A stretch of 64,000 nucleotides of DNA from an uncultured Candidatus Melainabacteria bacterium (GTDB taxonomy: Bacteria; Cyanobacteriota; Vampirovibrionia; Gastranaerophilales; Gastranaerophilaceae), in the NCBI GenBank assembly GCA_934757155.1, contig CAKVLI010000004.1:1-64000 (forward strand), read 5' to 3'. The notes under the pieces are model-generated. The model saw only the letters and a program-made list of their open reading frames with translations. It was not told the origin of the DNA and ran no database searches. The position numbers were made by a program, and so were the translations under genes. Positions within the stretch are counted from its first letter, which is position 1, and each line of letters starts with the position of its first letter. Below are positions 36,865 to 45,248 of this stretch, piece after piece.

Positions 36865-37863
36865 ATGAAAGAACAAAAAATTGCCGTTATCGGCTTTGGT
36901 ATGTGGGGACGAAACATAGTCCGTAATTTCTATAATCTTAATGTTTTGGATATCGTTTGCGACTTGGATGATAATTCTCTAAAAACAGTTCAGGAGCAAT
37001 TTCCCGGAGTAAAAGTTACAAAAGACTTTCATGACATTATCAACGATAAATCTATTACGGGAGTTGCAGTCGTAACCCCTTCTCACACTCACTTCAAAAT
37101 GGTTAAAGCTATGCTTGAAGCGGGCAAGAATGTTTACGTTGAAAAACCTATCTCAACCGTTGCAGAAGAAGCTCGAGTATTAACAGAACTTGCTGAAGAA
37201 AAAGGCTTAATCTTAATGGTTGGTCACTTACTTTTATATCATCCTGCAGTTAACAGATTAAAAATGTTAATAGAAGAAGGTGTTCTCGGAGAGTTGGTCT
37301 ACGCACAAAGCGACAGACTCAATGTTAACTATCATAAAAACGACAGAAGCGTTATGTGGGATTTAGCGCCGCACGATGTTTCAATGATTGCATACGCTAC
37401 AGGCAAAAACCCCGTAAAAGTACTTTCAGCAATCGGTTGTTCTTCCGACAAAAACGATATTATGGACATAACTCACATCGGAGTTGAGTTTGAAGGCGGA
37501 ATGATTGCTCATATTTCTGACAGCTGGATTACTCCTCAAAAACGAGTGAACTTGCTTGTTAGAGGTACAAAAGCTACCGCAATATTTGATGACACAATGC
37601 CGGAGAACAAACTCAAAGTTTATGATAACTTTATTCCGGCAAACACACAAGATTATCCGCTCGATTATCTTGAAATTGAACCTCTAAAACTTGAATGCCA
37701 GCACTTTGTTCACTGCTGTGCAACAGGTCAAAAGGCTCGTTCGGACGGAGAAAACGGATACACCGTAGTTAGTATTCTTGAAGAAGCAGAAAGAATAATG
37801 CTCGGTTCAAAAGTTGAAGATTTGAACAAAAAAGATTTCGCAGTTTCAAGAATGAAAGTATAG
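36865..37863 (+). CDS. Gfo/Idh/MocA-family NAD(P)-dependent oxidoreductase
   Basis: 332 residues. Rossmann fold with VIGFGMWGRNIVRNF at the N-terminus and the family catalytic EKPIS at about 92-96; the C-terminal alpha/beta domain follows. Members oxidise or reduce sugars and nucleotide sugars; the substrate here is not evident. AAAGGAT precedes the ATG. It is followed within 96 bp, across a dispersed repeat, by phosphatidyltransferase, trmL and nnrD genes on the same strand. Confidence 0.9.
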   Translation: MKEQKIAVIGFGMWGRNIVRNFYNLNVLDIVCDLDDNSLKTVQEQFPGVKVTKDFHDIINDKSITGVAVVTPSHTHFKMVKAMLEAGKNVYVEKPISTVAEEARVLTELAEEKGLILMVGHLLLYHPAVNRLKMLIEEGVLGELVYAQSDRLNVNYHKNDRSVMWDLAPHDVSMIAYATGKNPVKVLSAIGCSSDKNDIMDITHIGVEFEGGMIAHISDSWITPQKRVNLLVRGTKATAIFDDTMPENKLKVYDNFIPANTQDYPLDYLEIEPLKLECQHFVHCCATGQKARSDGENGYTVVSILEEAERIMLGSKVEDLNKKDFAVSRMKV

Positions 37864-37930
37864 GGGGTAAATATATAAGGGTAAATGAGACAATTGTCCC
37901 CTCACCCTAACCCTCTCCCCAAGGAGAGGG
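37864..37930. repeat. composite intergenic repeat, copy 2
   Basis: The module GGGGTAAATATA (37864-37875) and a decayed second copy (about 37877-37888) are followed by CCTCACCCTAACCCTCTCC and a hairpin (37911-37918 with 37923-37930, loop CCAA). Both modules are shared with 91-189, in a different relative orientation. The repeat starts at the base after the Gfo/Idh stop codon. Confidence 0.65.
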
Positions 37931-37959
37931 AGAAAGTATAAAAGGTTATAAAGAAAAAA

Positions 37960-38553
37960 ATGGCTAATTTTATTTCAATATTCAGAATTTTTGTAATGTT
38001 CGTAGCAGTATATTTAATTTATGCTTGCGAAGGTGACACGATTGCTTATGTTTGGGCTTTGGCACTGACTATCATCGCATTTTCACTCGACGGTTTGGAC
38101 GGATATGTTGCAAGAAAATTCCACGAAGAATCAAAATTCGGGGCTTTGCTTGATATTATGGGTGACAGAATCGTCGAAAACACTTATTGGATATTGTTTG
38201 CAGTAATGGGTTGGTTGAACATTCTTTTCCCACTGATTGCGATAACAAGAGGTTTTATTACAGATACAATCCGAAGCGCAGCTATGGAACACGGCTTGAC
38301 TCCGTTTGGTATGCAAGTTAATCCTGTTTGTAAATTTATTACGGGTTCAAAATTCATGAGAATTAGCTATGCGGTAGCAAAGGTTTTGGCATTTGTTCTC
38401 ATTATCGCGGCAAAAGTTCCTGTTTGTCCTAACGCTGAATTAATCGGCGCAATCGGTTTCTGGGCAGCTGTATTTGCAATTGTGTTCTGCGTAGTCAGAG
38501 GACTTCCTGTTGTTTTGGAAGCGAAATATTTGTTTGAAGATAAAGCTGAGTAA
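37960..38553 (+). CDS. CDP-alcohol phosphatidyltransferase family protein
   Basis: 197 residues, about six helices. The family motif D(x)2DG(x)2AR(x)8G(x)3D(x)3D is intact from LDGLDGYVARKF to LLDIMGDRI. The enzyme moves a phosphatidyl group from CDP-diacylglycerol to an alcohol; phosphatidylglycerophosphate synthase (PgsA) is the most common role for this length, but inositol or other alcohols cannot be excluded. Two bases separate it from trmL. Confidence 0.88.
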   Translation: MANFISIFRIFVMFVAVYLIYACEGDTIAYVWALALTIIAFSLDGLDGYVARKFHEESKFGALLDIMGDRIVENTYWILFAVMGWLNILFPLIAITRGFITDTIRSAAMEHGLTPFGMQVNPVCKFITGSKFMRISYAVAKVLAFVLIIAAKVPVCPNAELIGAIGFWAAVFAIVFCVVRGLPVVLEAKYLFEDKAE

Positions 38554-38555
38554 AT

Positions 38556-39005
38556 ATGTTAAACATTGTTTTATATGAGCCTGAAATCCCTCAAAATACA
38601 GGAAATATTGCAAGATTATGTGCTTGCACGGGAGCATCCTTGTATTTAGTCGGGAAATTAGGATTTTCTCTTTCAAGCAAATACACAAAACGCGCGGGTT
38701 TGGACTATTGGGACTCCGTTGATTTGCATAAAGTTAGCTCTATGGACGAATTGTTCAAAGAGTTCCCTAATGGTACATTTTATTATCTGACCACGAAAAC
38801 AAAAAGAAAATACACCGACATTCAGTTCAAAAACGAAGATTTTATCGTTTTCGGACCTGAAACAAGAGGATTACCGCAAGAATACGTCACTAAAGATACT
38901 GCGCTAACCATTCCAATGAAAGAAGGTCAGCGTAGTCTCAACCTTTCTAACTCTGTCGCAATTGTGGCATACGAAGCCATACGTCAAGGGGTTGGGATAG
39001 AATAA
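38556..39005 (+). CDS. trmL: tRNA (cytidine/uridine-34-2'-O)-methyltransferase TrmL
   Basis: 149 residues, the minimal SPOUT fold typical of TrmL. Motifs: EPEIPQNTGNIARLCACTG, FGPETRGLP and IPMKEGQRSLNLSNSVAIV, which form the knotted S-adenosylmethionine site. It methylates the wobble base of certain leucine tRNAs. It is 2 bp after the phosphatidyltransferase and 12 bp before nnrD. Confidence 0.94.
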   Translation: MLNIVLYEPEIPQNTGNIARLCACTGASLYLVGKLGFSLSSKYTKRAGLDYWDSVDLHKVSSMDELFKEFPNGTFYYLTTKTKRKYTDIQFKNEDFIVFGPETRGLPQEYVTKDTALTIPMKEGQRSLNLSNSVAIVAYEAIRQGVGIE

Positions 39006-39017
39006 CTAAGAGGTGTT

Positions 39018-39833
39018 ATGACCGATTACAAAATGCCTGAAAGAACACAAGAATCCAATAAAGGAACCTTTGGCAAGGTCTTAAACCTGTCAGGTTGTGG
39101 AAATTATATTGGGGCGGCATATCTTTCAACCGTTTCTGCCTTAAAAGTCGGTGCGGGATTTTGTGCATTAGCTTCAACCAAAGACGTAATCCGCTCAGTA
39201 TCAGCACTATTGCCTGAGGCGGTTTATCTTTCAAGAAGTGAAGCGTTAAGAAATATTAAGCAATACACAACTTTTTTAATCGGTTGCGGTTTGGGTCAAG
39301 AAAGAGCATCAATAAAAGTTTTCAAACAATTTATCAACAAGTTACAAAAAGAAACCATGCCTGTAGTGATTGATGCTGATGGTCTGAATATTTTGAGCAG
39401 GACAAAAATAAAACCACCTAAAAACAGTGTCATCACTCCTCATCCGCTTGAAGCAGCAAGACTTTTGGGAGTCGAAGTTGATAAAATTCTTAGTGATTTA
39501 GAAGGCAGTGCAAAAAAATTAAGCGCAAAATATGAGTGTGTAGCAATTTTAAAGACTCACAGAACAATTATTTGTGAGGGCGAAAAAGTTTTTGTGAACC
39601 AACACGGAAATTCTGCCTTGGCAAAAGCCGGTTCCGGAGATGTTTTGGCGGGAATTATCGCAGGGCTTTTGGCACAAGGTATGCCAACTTTTGAGGCTAC
39701 AAAACTAGGTGTTTATCTCCATTCGAGAGCAGGCGAAATCGCATCAGAAAAGTTGAGCGAGTATTCCGTGCTTGCATCAGACTTGCCGAAATACGTATCA
39801 TTAGCAATCAAAGAGTTGATTACTCAAAATTAA
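39018..39833 (+). CDS. nnrD: ADP-dependent NAD(P)H-hydrate dehydratase
   Basis: 271 residues, carbohydrate-kinase-like fold. Motifs VIDADGLNIL, ITPHPLEAARLLG and AKAGSGDVLAGIIAGLLAQG match YjeF C-terminal domains. It repairs hydrated NADH/NADPH using ADP. The epimerase domain (NnrE) that is fused in many bacteria is missing here. Its 3' end overlaps the convergent 5'-nucleotidase gene by 14 bp. Confidence 0.92.
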   Translation: MTDYKMPERTQESNKGTFGKVLNLSGCGNYIGAAYLSTVSALKVGAGFCALASTKDVIRSVSALLPEAVYLSRSEALRNIKQYTTFLIGCGLGQERASIKVFKQFINKLQKETMPVVIDADGLNILSRTKIKPPKNSVITPHPLEAARLLGVEVDKILSDLEGSAKKLSAKYECVAILKTHRTIICEGEKVFVNQHGNSALAKAGSGDVLAGIIAGLLAQGMPTFEATKLGVYLHSRAGEIASEKLSEYSVLASDLPKYVSLAIKELITQN

Positions 39834-41394
39834 TTCTGCCGGTTTGGTTGATTGTGATAGGCTTGTTAAGCTCCTTGATGTACTGGCAAGTCATAACGTC
39901 TTTGTCATACGGATAAACTTCAAGGCATTCCTCTAACGGTTTGAGAAGAGGATAATCCGCCCCTGCAGCCATCATATATTCGTCAGTTGCAAGTCTGTAT
40001 GTCTTGTCTTCACGAGGGTTTTCAATATCAATCGGCGTTTTATTACCGTTTTTGTCCACAAAATTAATATAAGTTACTTTGCCTGCTTTTTCATCCACAC
40101 CATATTCAAGTCCGGAAACAGCAACCAACCCCGGTTTGTAGCCGTGACTTGCGTATGAAGTTTCGGTTGATTTTTTCAACAAATCCACAATCGCTTTTTC
40201 TGAAATATTAGCAACCGCGATTCTGTCAAAAAATGGCGCGATATCTTTGATGTCTCTGGAATCAATTACACCTTGGTGGAAAAAGTTTCTTATTCCACTG
40301 TTATTCCAAACCGCTACATCAGAGTTTGTCATATACTTCATCGCATCACAAACAAAGTTTGCGTGCGGGTTTTCTTCTATTAAAAGTTTTGGAGGTGCAG
40401 GAGCATCCTTGATAACACCGACTCTTTCAGGTTTGCCCATAATCTCATCAAACAGATACTGGTTAATCATATTCTTATGGAAAAGTCTTGTCTCGCCTAA
40501 ATTATTTTGAGCTTTTGTAATCACACCGTCTTTGTCAAAAGTAAGGTTTAGCAAACCGAAATAACTTCCATCTCTGCCGGCTTCGGTTTCTACGACAGGT
40601 TCGCCGGATTTTGAATAATAGAGATTTTCGCCTTTTTTAATCCCTTGAAGAAGCTCATGTGTATGACCACCGACAATTACGTCAATACCATCAGTGTTTT
40701 CCGCAACGATTTTATCACGCTTGTGGCCGAGATGAGAAAGAAGAATAATTTTATTTATACCTTTTTTCTTAAGCTCGTTGATTTCTTCCTGAATTTCTTC
40801 GATTGTTTCATCCAAATCATCTACATAGCAGTCTTTGTGATAGTTAGGGTGAGTCAGACGGTCGAACATATCAATCGGAGAAGCTCCGATTAAGCCAATT
40901 TTTTCACCCTTAACTTCTACTATCTTTGAACCCTTAAGTTCTTTATCTATAAAATCTCTGCCGTATTCTTCAAGATTATCTTCGCGCTCTTCCCATTGCT
41001 CTGATTTATGGAAGTTTACGGAAAGCACATCCGCATCCATATGTTTAACTGTATCTACAAAGTCTGACTGAGTTGTGTCGATTTCGTGGTTACCAAGAGC
41101 AGAGGCAGTGACTTTTGCCATGTTCAGGAATAGCGCGGTTGCGCGGTGAACCGCCTTGTTTTTTTCGTCCCCGATATCATTATCACCGGCAGAAAGTCTT
41201 AAGTCGCCCTTTATGCCTGATAGAATACGCATCATATTGTTTGTTTGCCCGTGAGTATCGTTGACATAACCGATAGACATCTCAAATGTGTCATTCGGAA
41301 TCGGAGCGGTTTGGGGAGTGAAATTTTTCTTGTCGTTACTGCGGAAAGTAACTTGCGGGATATTGATATTAAGTTTTGGGATATTAAAGTTCAT
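39820..41394 (-). CDS. 5'-nucleotidase/metallophosphatase family protein without Sec signal
   Basis: 524 residues from the ATG at 41394, which has AGAGG 5 bp upstream (a GTG at 41400 is less likely). The N-terminal calcineurin-type domain shows YVNDTHGQ, SAGDNDIGD, ALGNHEID, LLSHLGH and GGHTHE, the dimetal ligands; the C-terminal 5_nucleotid_C domain follows from about 345. The motif GDNDIGD departs from the usual GD-x-x-x-G pattern slightly. Family members are normally exported, but the N-terminus (MNFNIPKLNINIPQVTFRSN) is not a Sec signal; it has the short motif VTFRSN found in two other proteins here. Confidence 0.88.
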   Translation of the reverse strand: MNFNIPKLNINIPQVTFRSNDKKNFTPQTAPIPNDTFEMSIGYVNDTHGQTNNMMRILSGIKGDLRLSAGDNDIGDEKNKAVHRATALFLNMAKVTASALGNHEIDTTQSDFVDTVKHMDADVLSVNFHKSEQWEEREDNLEEYGRDFIDKELKGSKIVEVKGEKIGLIGASPIDMFDRLTHPNYHKDCYVDDLDETIEEIQEEINELKKKGINKIILLSHLGHKRDKIVAENTDGIDVIVGGHTHELLQGIKKGENLYYSKSGEPVVETEAGRDGSYFGLLNLTFDKDGVITKAQNNLGETRLFHKNMINQYLFDEIMGKPERVGVIKDAPAPPKLLIEENPHANFVCDAMKYMTNSDVAVWNNSGIRNFFHQGVIDSRDIKDIAPFFDRIAVANISEKAIVDLLKKSTETSYASHGYKPGLVAVSGLEYGVDEKAGKVTYINFVDKNGNKTPIDIENPREDKTYRLATDEYMMAAGADYPLLKPLEECLEVYPYDKDVMTCQYIKELNKPITINQTGRINFE

Positions 41395-41459
41395 AACCAC
41401 CTCTTTACACCAATATTAAAACCCCTCAAAATCAAAATTGCGTTTAAATTTACAATAAT

Positions 41460-42071
41460 TTACATTGACAAGCATGTGAGTGCCTTTCTTAGAATTTCTT
41501 CCGGATTAGACGTGTCCTCAACAGTTGATGCAACTTTCAGAAAAGCGTCTTCAATTTCTTTGGTTTCGTAACCCAGTGAGAGCAAGACTGCTTGTGTGTC
41601 TGAAATCGCTTGGTTTTGCGGGAGCGAACTTGTTGTTGAGCGCGGAAGTTCGGTTTTCATTAGCTTGTCTTTAAGTTCAAGAATAATTTTTTGCGCAAGC
41701 TTCGGACCGACACCTTTCGCGCGGGTAAGCTCCTTGAAGTTTCCGTCTATTACGAATGATATGAGGTCACATGCGTCAAACTCGTTGAGGAGTGCAAGAG
41801 CCATTTTCGCCCCGACACCCGAGACAGAAAGTAAGATTTGGAATATGTCGCGAGTTTCTTTGTTAGAAAAACCGTAGAGCGACATAGCGTCTTCTCGGTG
41901 AATAAGGGTTGTGTAGAATTTTTTTGAGTCGTTTTCGTTAGGCTCAAAGTTAAAGAAATCCTGTTCAGTCACTTCAAGCAAGTAACCTACACCAGACACT
42001 TCAACCGTGATAAAAGTACCTTTTGAAGACCTTCTTTTATCTGATAGACAACCTTTTAGATAATCAAACAT
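41460..42071 (-). CDS. ruvA: Holliday junction DNA helicase subunit RuvA
   Basis: 203 residues. OB-fold domain (about 1-65), two helix-hairpin-helix motifs (LLSVSGVGAKMALALL and LTRAKGVGPKLAQKII) and C-terminal RuvB-binding domain from about 145. It binds four-way junctions and loads RuvB. It is slightly longer than usual owing to an insertion of a few residues after KGCLSDK. Located 65 bp upstream of the 5'-nucleotidase on the same strand. Confidence 0.96.
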   Translation of the reverse strand: MFDYLKGCLSDKRRSSKGTFITVEVSGVGYLLEVTEQDFFNFEPNENDSKKFYTTLIHREDAMSLYGFSNKETRDIFQILLSVSGVGAKMALALLNEFDACDLISFVIDGNFKELTRAKGVGPKLAQKIILELKDKLMKTELPRSTTSSLPQNQAISDTQAVLLSLGYETKEIEDAFLKVASTVEDTSNPEEILRKALTCLSM

Positions 42072-42176
42072 ATTCCTAACCCCCCAAATATTATATAATA
42101 AATCCCATTAAAAAAAAACTCTTTACAATCCGATTTGTTTTGGTTATTATAGATTTGCAACTGATGAAAACACTTC

Positions 42177-42266
42177 GGAGGAGTGCCAGAGCGGTTGATT
42201 GGAGCGGTCTTGAAAACCGTCGAACGTGCGAGCGTTCCGTGGGTTCGAATCCCACCTCCTCCTCCA
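42177..42266 (+). tRNA. tRNA-Ser (anticodon TGA)
   Basis: 90 bases. Acceptor arm GGAGGAG (42177-42183) with CTCCTCC (42256-42262); anticodon stem 42204-42208 with 42216-42220 and anticodon TGA at 42211-42213; long variable arm (AACG/CGTT) as in class II tRNAs; T arm GTGGG/CCCAC with loop TTCGAAT. CCA is encoded at 42264-42266. The discriminator is T (42263), where bacterial serine tRNAs usually have G. The 3' end is the left attachment site of an island. Confidence 0.95.
42243..42263 (+). repeat. left attachment site (tRNA 3' end)
   Basis: 21 bp of the T arm and acceptor stem, identical to 45249-45269. The pair bounds the island. Confidence 0.85.
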
Positions 42267-42271
42267 TTTAG

Positions 42272-42297
42272 AAAGAGTCTGAAAAGGCTCTTTTTTA
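42272..42297 (+). terminator. terminator downstream of tRNA-Ser (island left end)
   Basis: A 9-bp stem with one G-T pair (42272-42280 with 42285-42293), GAAA loop and T-run. It lies inside the island and now ends the tRNA transcript. Confidence 0.8.
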
Positions 42298-42643
42298 GTA
42301 CGTTTTCAGAGTTTCAAATTTTTCAAAAACAGCTAAATTTAGTCCCCAAAGGGATTGTTTTGGGACTGGTGAAAAATTTTGTTGATTTTAGAACATTTTA
42401 GCATTTGACCTGAATGCAACATATTATATCGGTTTCTGCGGTAAATCTGGTCAATCCCAAGTAAGACATAGATTTTAGAGATGTTATCAATGGTAATTGT
42501 GGTAAATCTAAGCTATTTGTTAGTTTTGGGTAGGTTACAGGTCTTAAACTCTCTGATAGATACCAAAACGATGAATTTGGGAGCGGGTTTTTGAAAAGCA
42601 ATTTATAATAAGTTTGTGAATAAACAAAGAAAGGAACAAACTT
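42298..42643. other. island left non-coding stretch
   Basis: About 345 bp without a convincing gene. It holds two GGGACT-type motifs near 42341-42367 and several in-frame stops in all plus frames; a short plus frame at about 42530-42604 is open but not recognisable. A promoter for the 134-aa gene should lie near its 3' end. Confidence 0.5.
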
Positions 42644-43048
42644 ATGAAATGGCTAGGAATTGCGTTAGTAATCTACATTTTTGTAAATGGCTTTATGAAT
42701 GAAATCAGAGGTCGAATAGGAAGTTATAACTCTGATAACGATTATTATGACGATTACAATGATGAGTACGAAGAAAATTACTACAATAATGAAAATGATA
42801 TGTGGGCAAATTTTTCACCTGCTCAAAATAATGTGGATTATAGCAGTCCAAAATTTGATACAAGTTTCATTTCACACGACAAACCGCCTGAATATCACCA
42901 CAAAGACACTTATGAGTACAAAATGTTGGTTCGTGTTAGAGGTAGCAAATATGCAAGACAGGAAGAAATAGTTGTAGAAGCTCACAACAGAGCCGAAGCT
43001 AAGCAAAAAGCTATGAATATGGGTTATGACATTATTAGATGTAATTGA
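42644..43048 (+). CDS. hypothetical membrane-anchored acidic protein, 134 aa (island)
   Basis: One N-terminal helix (WLGIALVIYIFVNGFM, about 3-18) is followed by a Tyr/Asp/Glu/Asn-rich disordered stretch (about 28-60). A compact C-terminal domain (about 90-134; EEIVVEAHNRAEAKQKAM, GYDIIRCN) resembles small beta-alpha-beta modules in which residues are tagged A-x-x-A-x-x-x-A, but the family is not identified. AAAGGAAC precedes the ATG. It overlaps the next frame by 23 bp. Confidence 0.65.
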   Translation: MKWLGIALVIYIFVNGFMNEIRGRIGSYNSDNDYYDDYNDEYEENYYNNENDMWANFSPAQNNVDYSSPKFDTSFISHDKPPEYHHKDTYEYKMLVRVRGSKYARQEEIVVEAHNRAEAKQKAMNMGYDIIRCN

Positions 43049-43301
43049 GAAAGGACAAAATTGTGAAATAACTGATGTGAGTTGTGTACAGTCTCTTAGA
43101 TTTAGCAATATTATTATAATCGACTGTAACCATGAAGACATATATAAGAACGAATTTCGACATGAAATTCTTGTTCTTAGTAAAAATAATGAACAAATTG
43201 CACATTTTGAAAGTAATCACAGTATTCGAGTTGCAGATTTAGACGAAAGTTGTAATTTATTTACCTTTGAAGATGTTGAAGCTAAAATAGAAGTTTACTA
43301 A
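43026..43301 (+). CDS. hypothetical protein, 91 aa (island)
   Basis: Overlaps the end of the previous gene by 23 bp; the start at 43026 lacks a clear ribosome site, so translation may be coupled. Small beta-rich protein with three cysteines and an acidic C-terminus. Not recognised. It runs into the integrase remnant, whose frame begins right at its stop codon, so the boundary of the two may be a deletion or replacement junction. Confidence 0.5.
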   Translation: MTLLDVIEKGQNCEITDVSCVQSLRFSNIIIIDCNHEDIYKNEFRHEILVLSKNNEQIAHFESNHSIRVADLDESCNLFTFEDVEAKIEVY

Positions 43302-43459
43302 TTTCATCTGGTGAAGATATTGTAACCATAAGCGGTCGACTCGGACATGCAGATAAAAATGTAACCCTAAACACATACTCTCACATAATCAAATCAAAAG
43401 AAGCTCAGGTTGCTAATAAAATGGATGAGTTTTACGCAGGATTGAAAATTGTCAATTAG
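43298..43459 (+). pseudogene. tyrosine integrase, 3' remnant
   Basis: 53 codons in frame 43298-43459 read as the C-terminus of a phage-type integrase: GEDIVTISGRLGHADKNVTL with the GH catalytic histidine and NTYSHI with the nucleophilic tyrosine, then a charged tail ending at TAG. An in-frame stop at 43283-43285 and unrelated sequence upstream show that the N-terminal part, with the Arg and HxxR residues, is lost. It is the likely integrase of the island. Its end overlaps the convergent protease gene by 8 bp. Confidence 0.85.
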
Positions 43460-44336
43460 TTTCTATAATCTCATCAATTAGATAATTCTTCCATACTATT
43501 CCTAATTGAGCAGCAACATCAACATCAGATTCTTTTATTGCTATATAAGAATCCTTATCTGTGGATTGTTCATTTATAACCCTTCCACTATAAACTCCTA
43601 TAAATTCAATAGAGTATAATTTTTCTTCAAAAATGTCTTTTCCGCCATATTTTAACCATGCTGTATCATCTTTATTTATGTAAAAAACAGGCGAACCTGA
43701 CATTCCAGAACGAGTAGAAGTATCGACATAAAACTTTAATCGATTTGCTAAATTTGAAGCAATACTTCCCCGTTTCCATATTGAAGTTCCCGAATCATCC
43801 CTCTTCCCAAAAGGATAACCTAAAATAAAAACATCGTCGGATGGATGTATGATGTTTTTGGATTCAAATTTTTTATAATATGCGTCGTTAACACATAAAA
43901 GTTTTTTGCTTTTCCCAAAAGAATTCAATGTAACATTTACTGGTAATATTGCTATATCCATATATTCACTGTATGTGTACTTTTTTGCTTTATACAAAGG
44001 GTTTTCATCTTTATCAATTAATGTAAATTCACAAACAATATCTGCATCTGTACTTATTTCACCATTGTTACCGCTTGACCAGCCATAAATATAAGTTTTT
44101 ACCTTATTGGGAATTGCCCCTCTATTATGCAGTGGTTGATGTACGCCATTTGAATCAGCAATATGATTTCTTCCACTTAGTACATGATAATTTGTAACAA
44201 GATAGTACCTATCTTGTTTGTTATAGAAGAAACCACTAGCTTTTGTTATTAATGTATCATTAAAGTACGTTTCAATATAAATAGATGTGTATGATAAATA
44301 ATCTATTGGATTAAAAGAGTTATCGGAATATGGCAT
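43452..44336 (-). CDS. trypsin-like serine protease (island cargo)
   Basis: 294 residues, chymotrypsin-fold peptidase without signal peptide. The triad is visible: His in LVTNYHVLSG (about residue 52), Asp in YSEYMDIAILPV (about 130) and Ser in TRSGMSGSPVFYI (about 215). It should be cytoplasmic, unlike HtrA/Deg, and has no PDZ domain. It is divergently arranged to the membrane-anchored gene, with 58 bp between starts. Such cytoplasmic proteases occur in mobile islands, sometimes as the activator in defence systems; that role here is inference. Confidence 0.85.
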   Translation of the reverse strand: MPYSDNSFNPIDYLSYTSIYIETYFNDTLITKASGFFYNKQDRYYLVTNYHVLSGRNHIADSNGVHQPLHNRGAIPNKVKTYIYGWSSGNNGEISTDADIVCEFTLIDKDENPLYKAKKYTYSEYMDIAILPVNVTLNSFGKSKKLLCVNDAYYKKFESKNIIHPSDDVFILGYPFGKRDDSGTSIWKRGSIASNLANRLKFYVDTSTRSGMSGSPVFYINKDDTAWLKYGGKDIFEEKLYSIEFIGVYSGRVINEQSTDKDSYIAIKESDVDVAAQLGIVWKNYLIDEIIETN

Positions 44337-44394
44337 ATTTATCTTTCTTTAGTTTTGAATTTGTATTATAATTATACAATATTAAGGGATATAA

Positions 44395-45099
44395 ATGCTA
44401 GATTTTATTTTTAAAGAAAATTCTCATATAAACTATTGGCAAATTGCAACTCCATTTATAACTGCTATTACTTCTTTAGGGGCAGTATATTTTGGTGCGT
44501 GGTTAACAGATAAAAGGCGAGAAAAAGAACAATATAAAATAAATATTAATACAGCAATAATATTGCATACGCTTATTGAATTACAAGTTCCAGCATTGAT
44601 TGAATATCGTAAAACTTTAATAAAAAAATTGCAAGCAATAAATGCAAGTAATATAACTGTTGCAACAGAAAGACAACCATTTTCTTCTTGGTTATTACCT
44701 ATAAACATTAAAGATTACGACTTCTTGATAAATTCAAGTAAAGGTGCTGTAAGTGCATTAAACCAAATCTTGCAATATCAAGAAAGATTAAATAGTGCGA
44801 TATGTTCATTTAATGATTATGTGTTAACAGATAAAGAAAATGTAAACATTTTTGCAATAAAAATGAAATGCATTATTGAAACTATGTATGAAACTTGCGA
44901 TAGTCTAATATATTTTTCACTATTATTACATAGATACTTAACTTATATACTTGGTGAAGTTTACAAAGAAAAAATTACTTGTTCTGATATGCTTATGGGA
45001 ATAAATCTTATTGAAGAAGCAAAAAATAATAAAGTGCAATTGGAATGGCTAAAAATATTGCCAGAAGATTGGCAGTATGCTAGAATGGTACAAAAATAA
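44395..45099 (+). CDS. membrane-anchored hypothetical protein (island cargo)
   Basis: 234 residues. One N-terminal helix (WQIATPFITAITSLGAVYFGAWL, broken here; about 15-37) is followed by KRREKEQ, so the remaining ~195 helical residues face the cytosol. The C-terminal part has several Cys residues and hydrophobic helices. Not recognised. It diverges from the protease gene and is the last gene before the right attachment site. It could be the membrane effector of a two-gene system, but nothing in the sequence proves this. Confidence 0.7.
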   Translation: MLDFIFKENSHINYWQIATPFITAITSLGAVYFGAWLTDKRREKEQYKININTAIILHTLIELQVPALIEYRKTLIKKLQAINASNITVATERQPFSSWLLPINIKDYDFLINSSKGAVSALNQILQYQERLNSAICSFNDYVLTDKENVNIFAIKMKCIIETMYETCDSLIYFSLLLHRYLTYILGEVYKEKITCSDMLMGINLIEEAKNNKVQLEWLKILPEDWQYARMVQK

Positions 45100-45248
45100 A
45101 ATTTCAATTTTTGTGGGACTAAAAAGGGACTAATTTGGCAAAAAGTCCCTGAAAGCTATTAGAAATTATTAAAAGAATGGTTGACTAAAACTAAACAATA
45201 TTAGAGGATACAGGAGAAAATTTAAGGACACAAAAAGCAAAAATACGT
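45100..45248. other. island right end with putative recombinase arm sites
   Basis: Non-coding. GGGACT occurs at 45115 and 45126, and AGTCCC at 45144; related motifs occur at the left end. They are candidate integrase arm-binding sites. Confidence 0.5.

Noticed and set aside
42183..42401. 72-aa open frame starting MPERLIGAVLKTVER
   Set aside because: It is a reading of the tRNA-Ser gene and its terminator; the stable RNA structure explains the region.
42530..42604. Short frame containing VTGLKLSD, somewhat like integrase box I (TGLRxSEL)
   Set aside because: Only ~25 codons, a stop precedes it, the following residues do not fit an integrase, and it is 700 bp from the real remnant.
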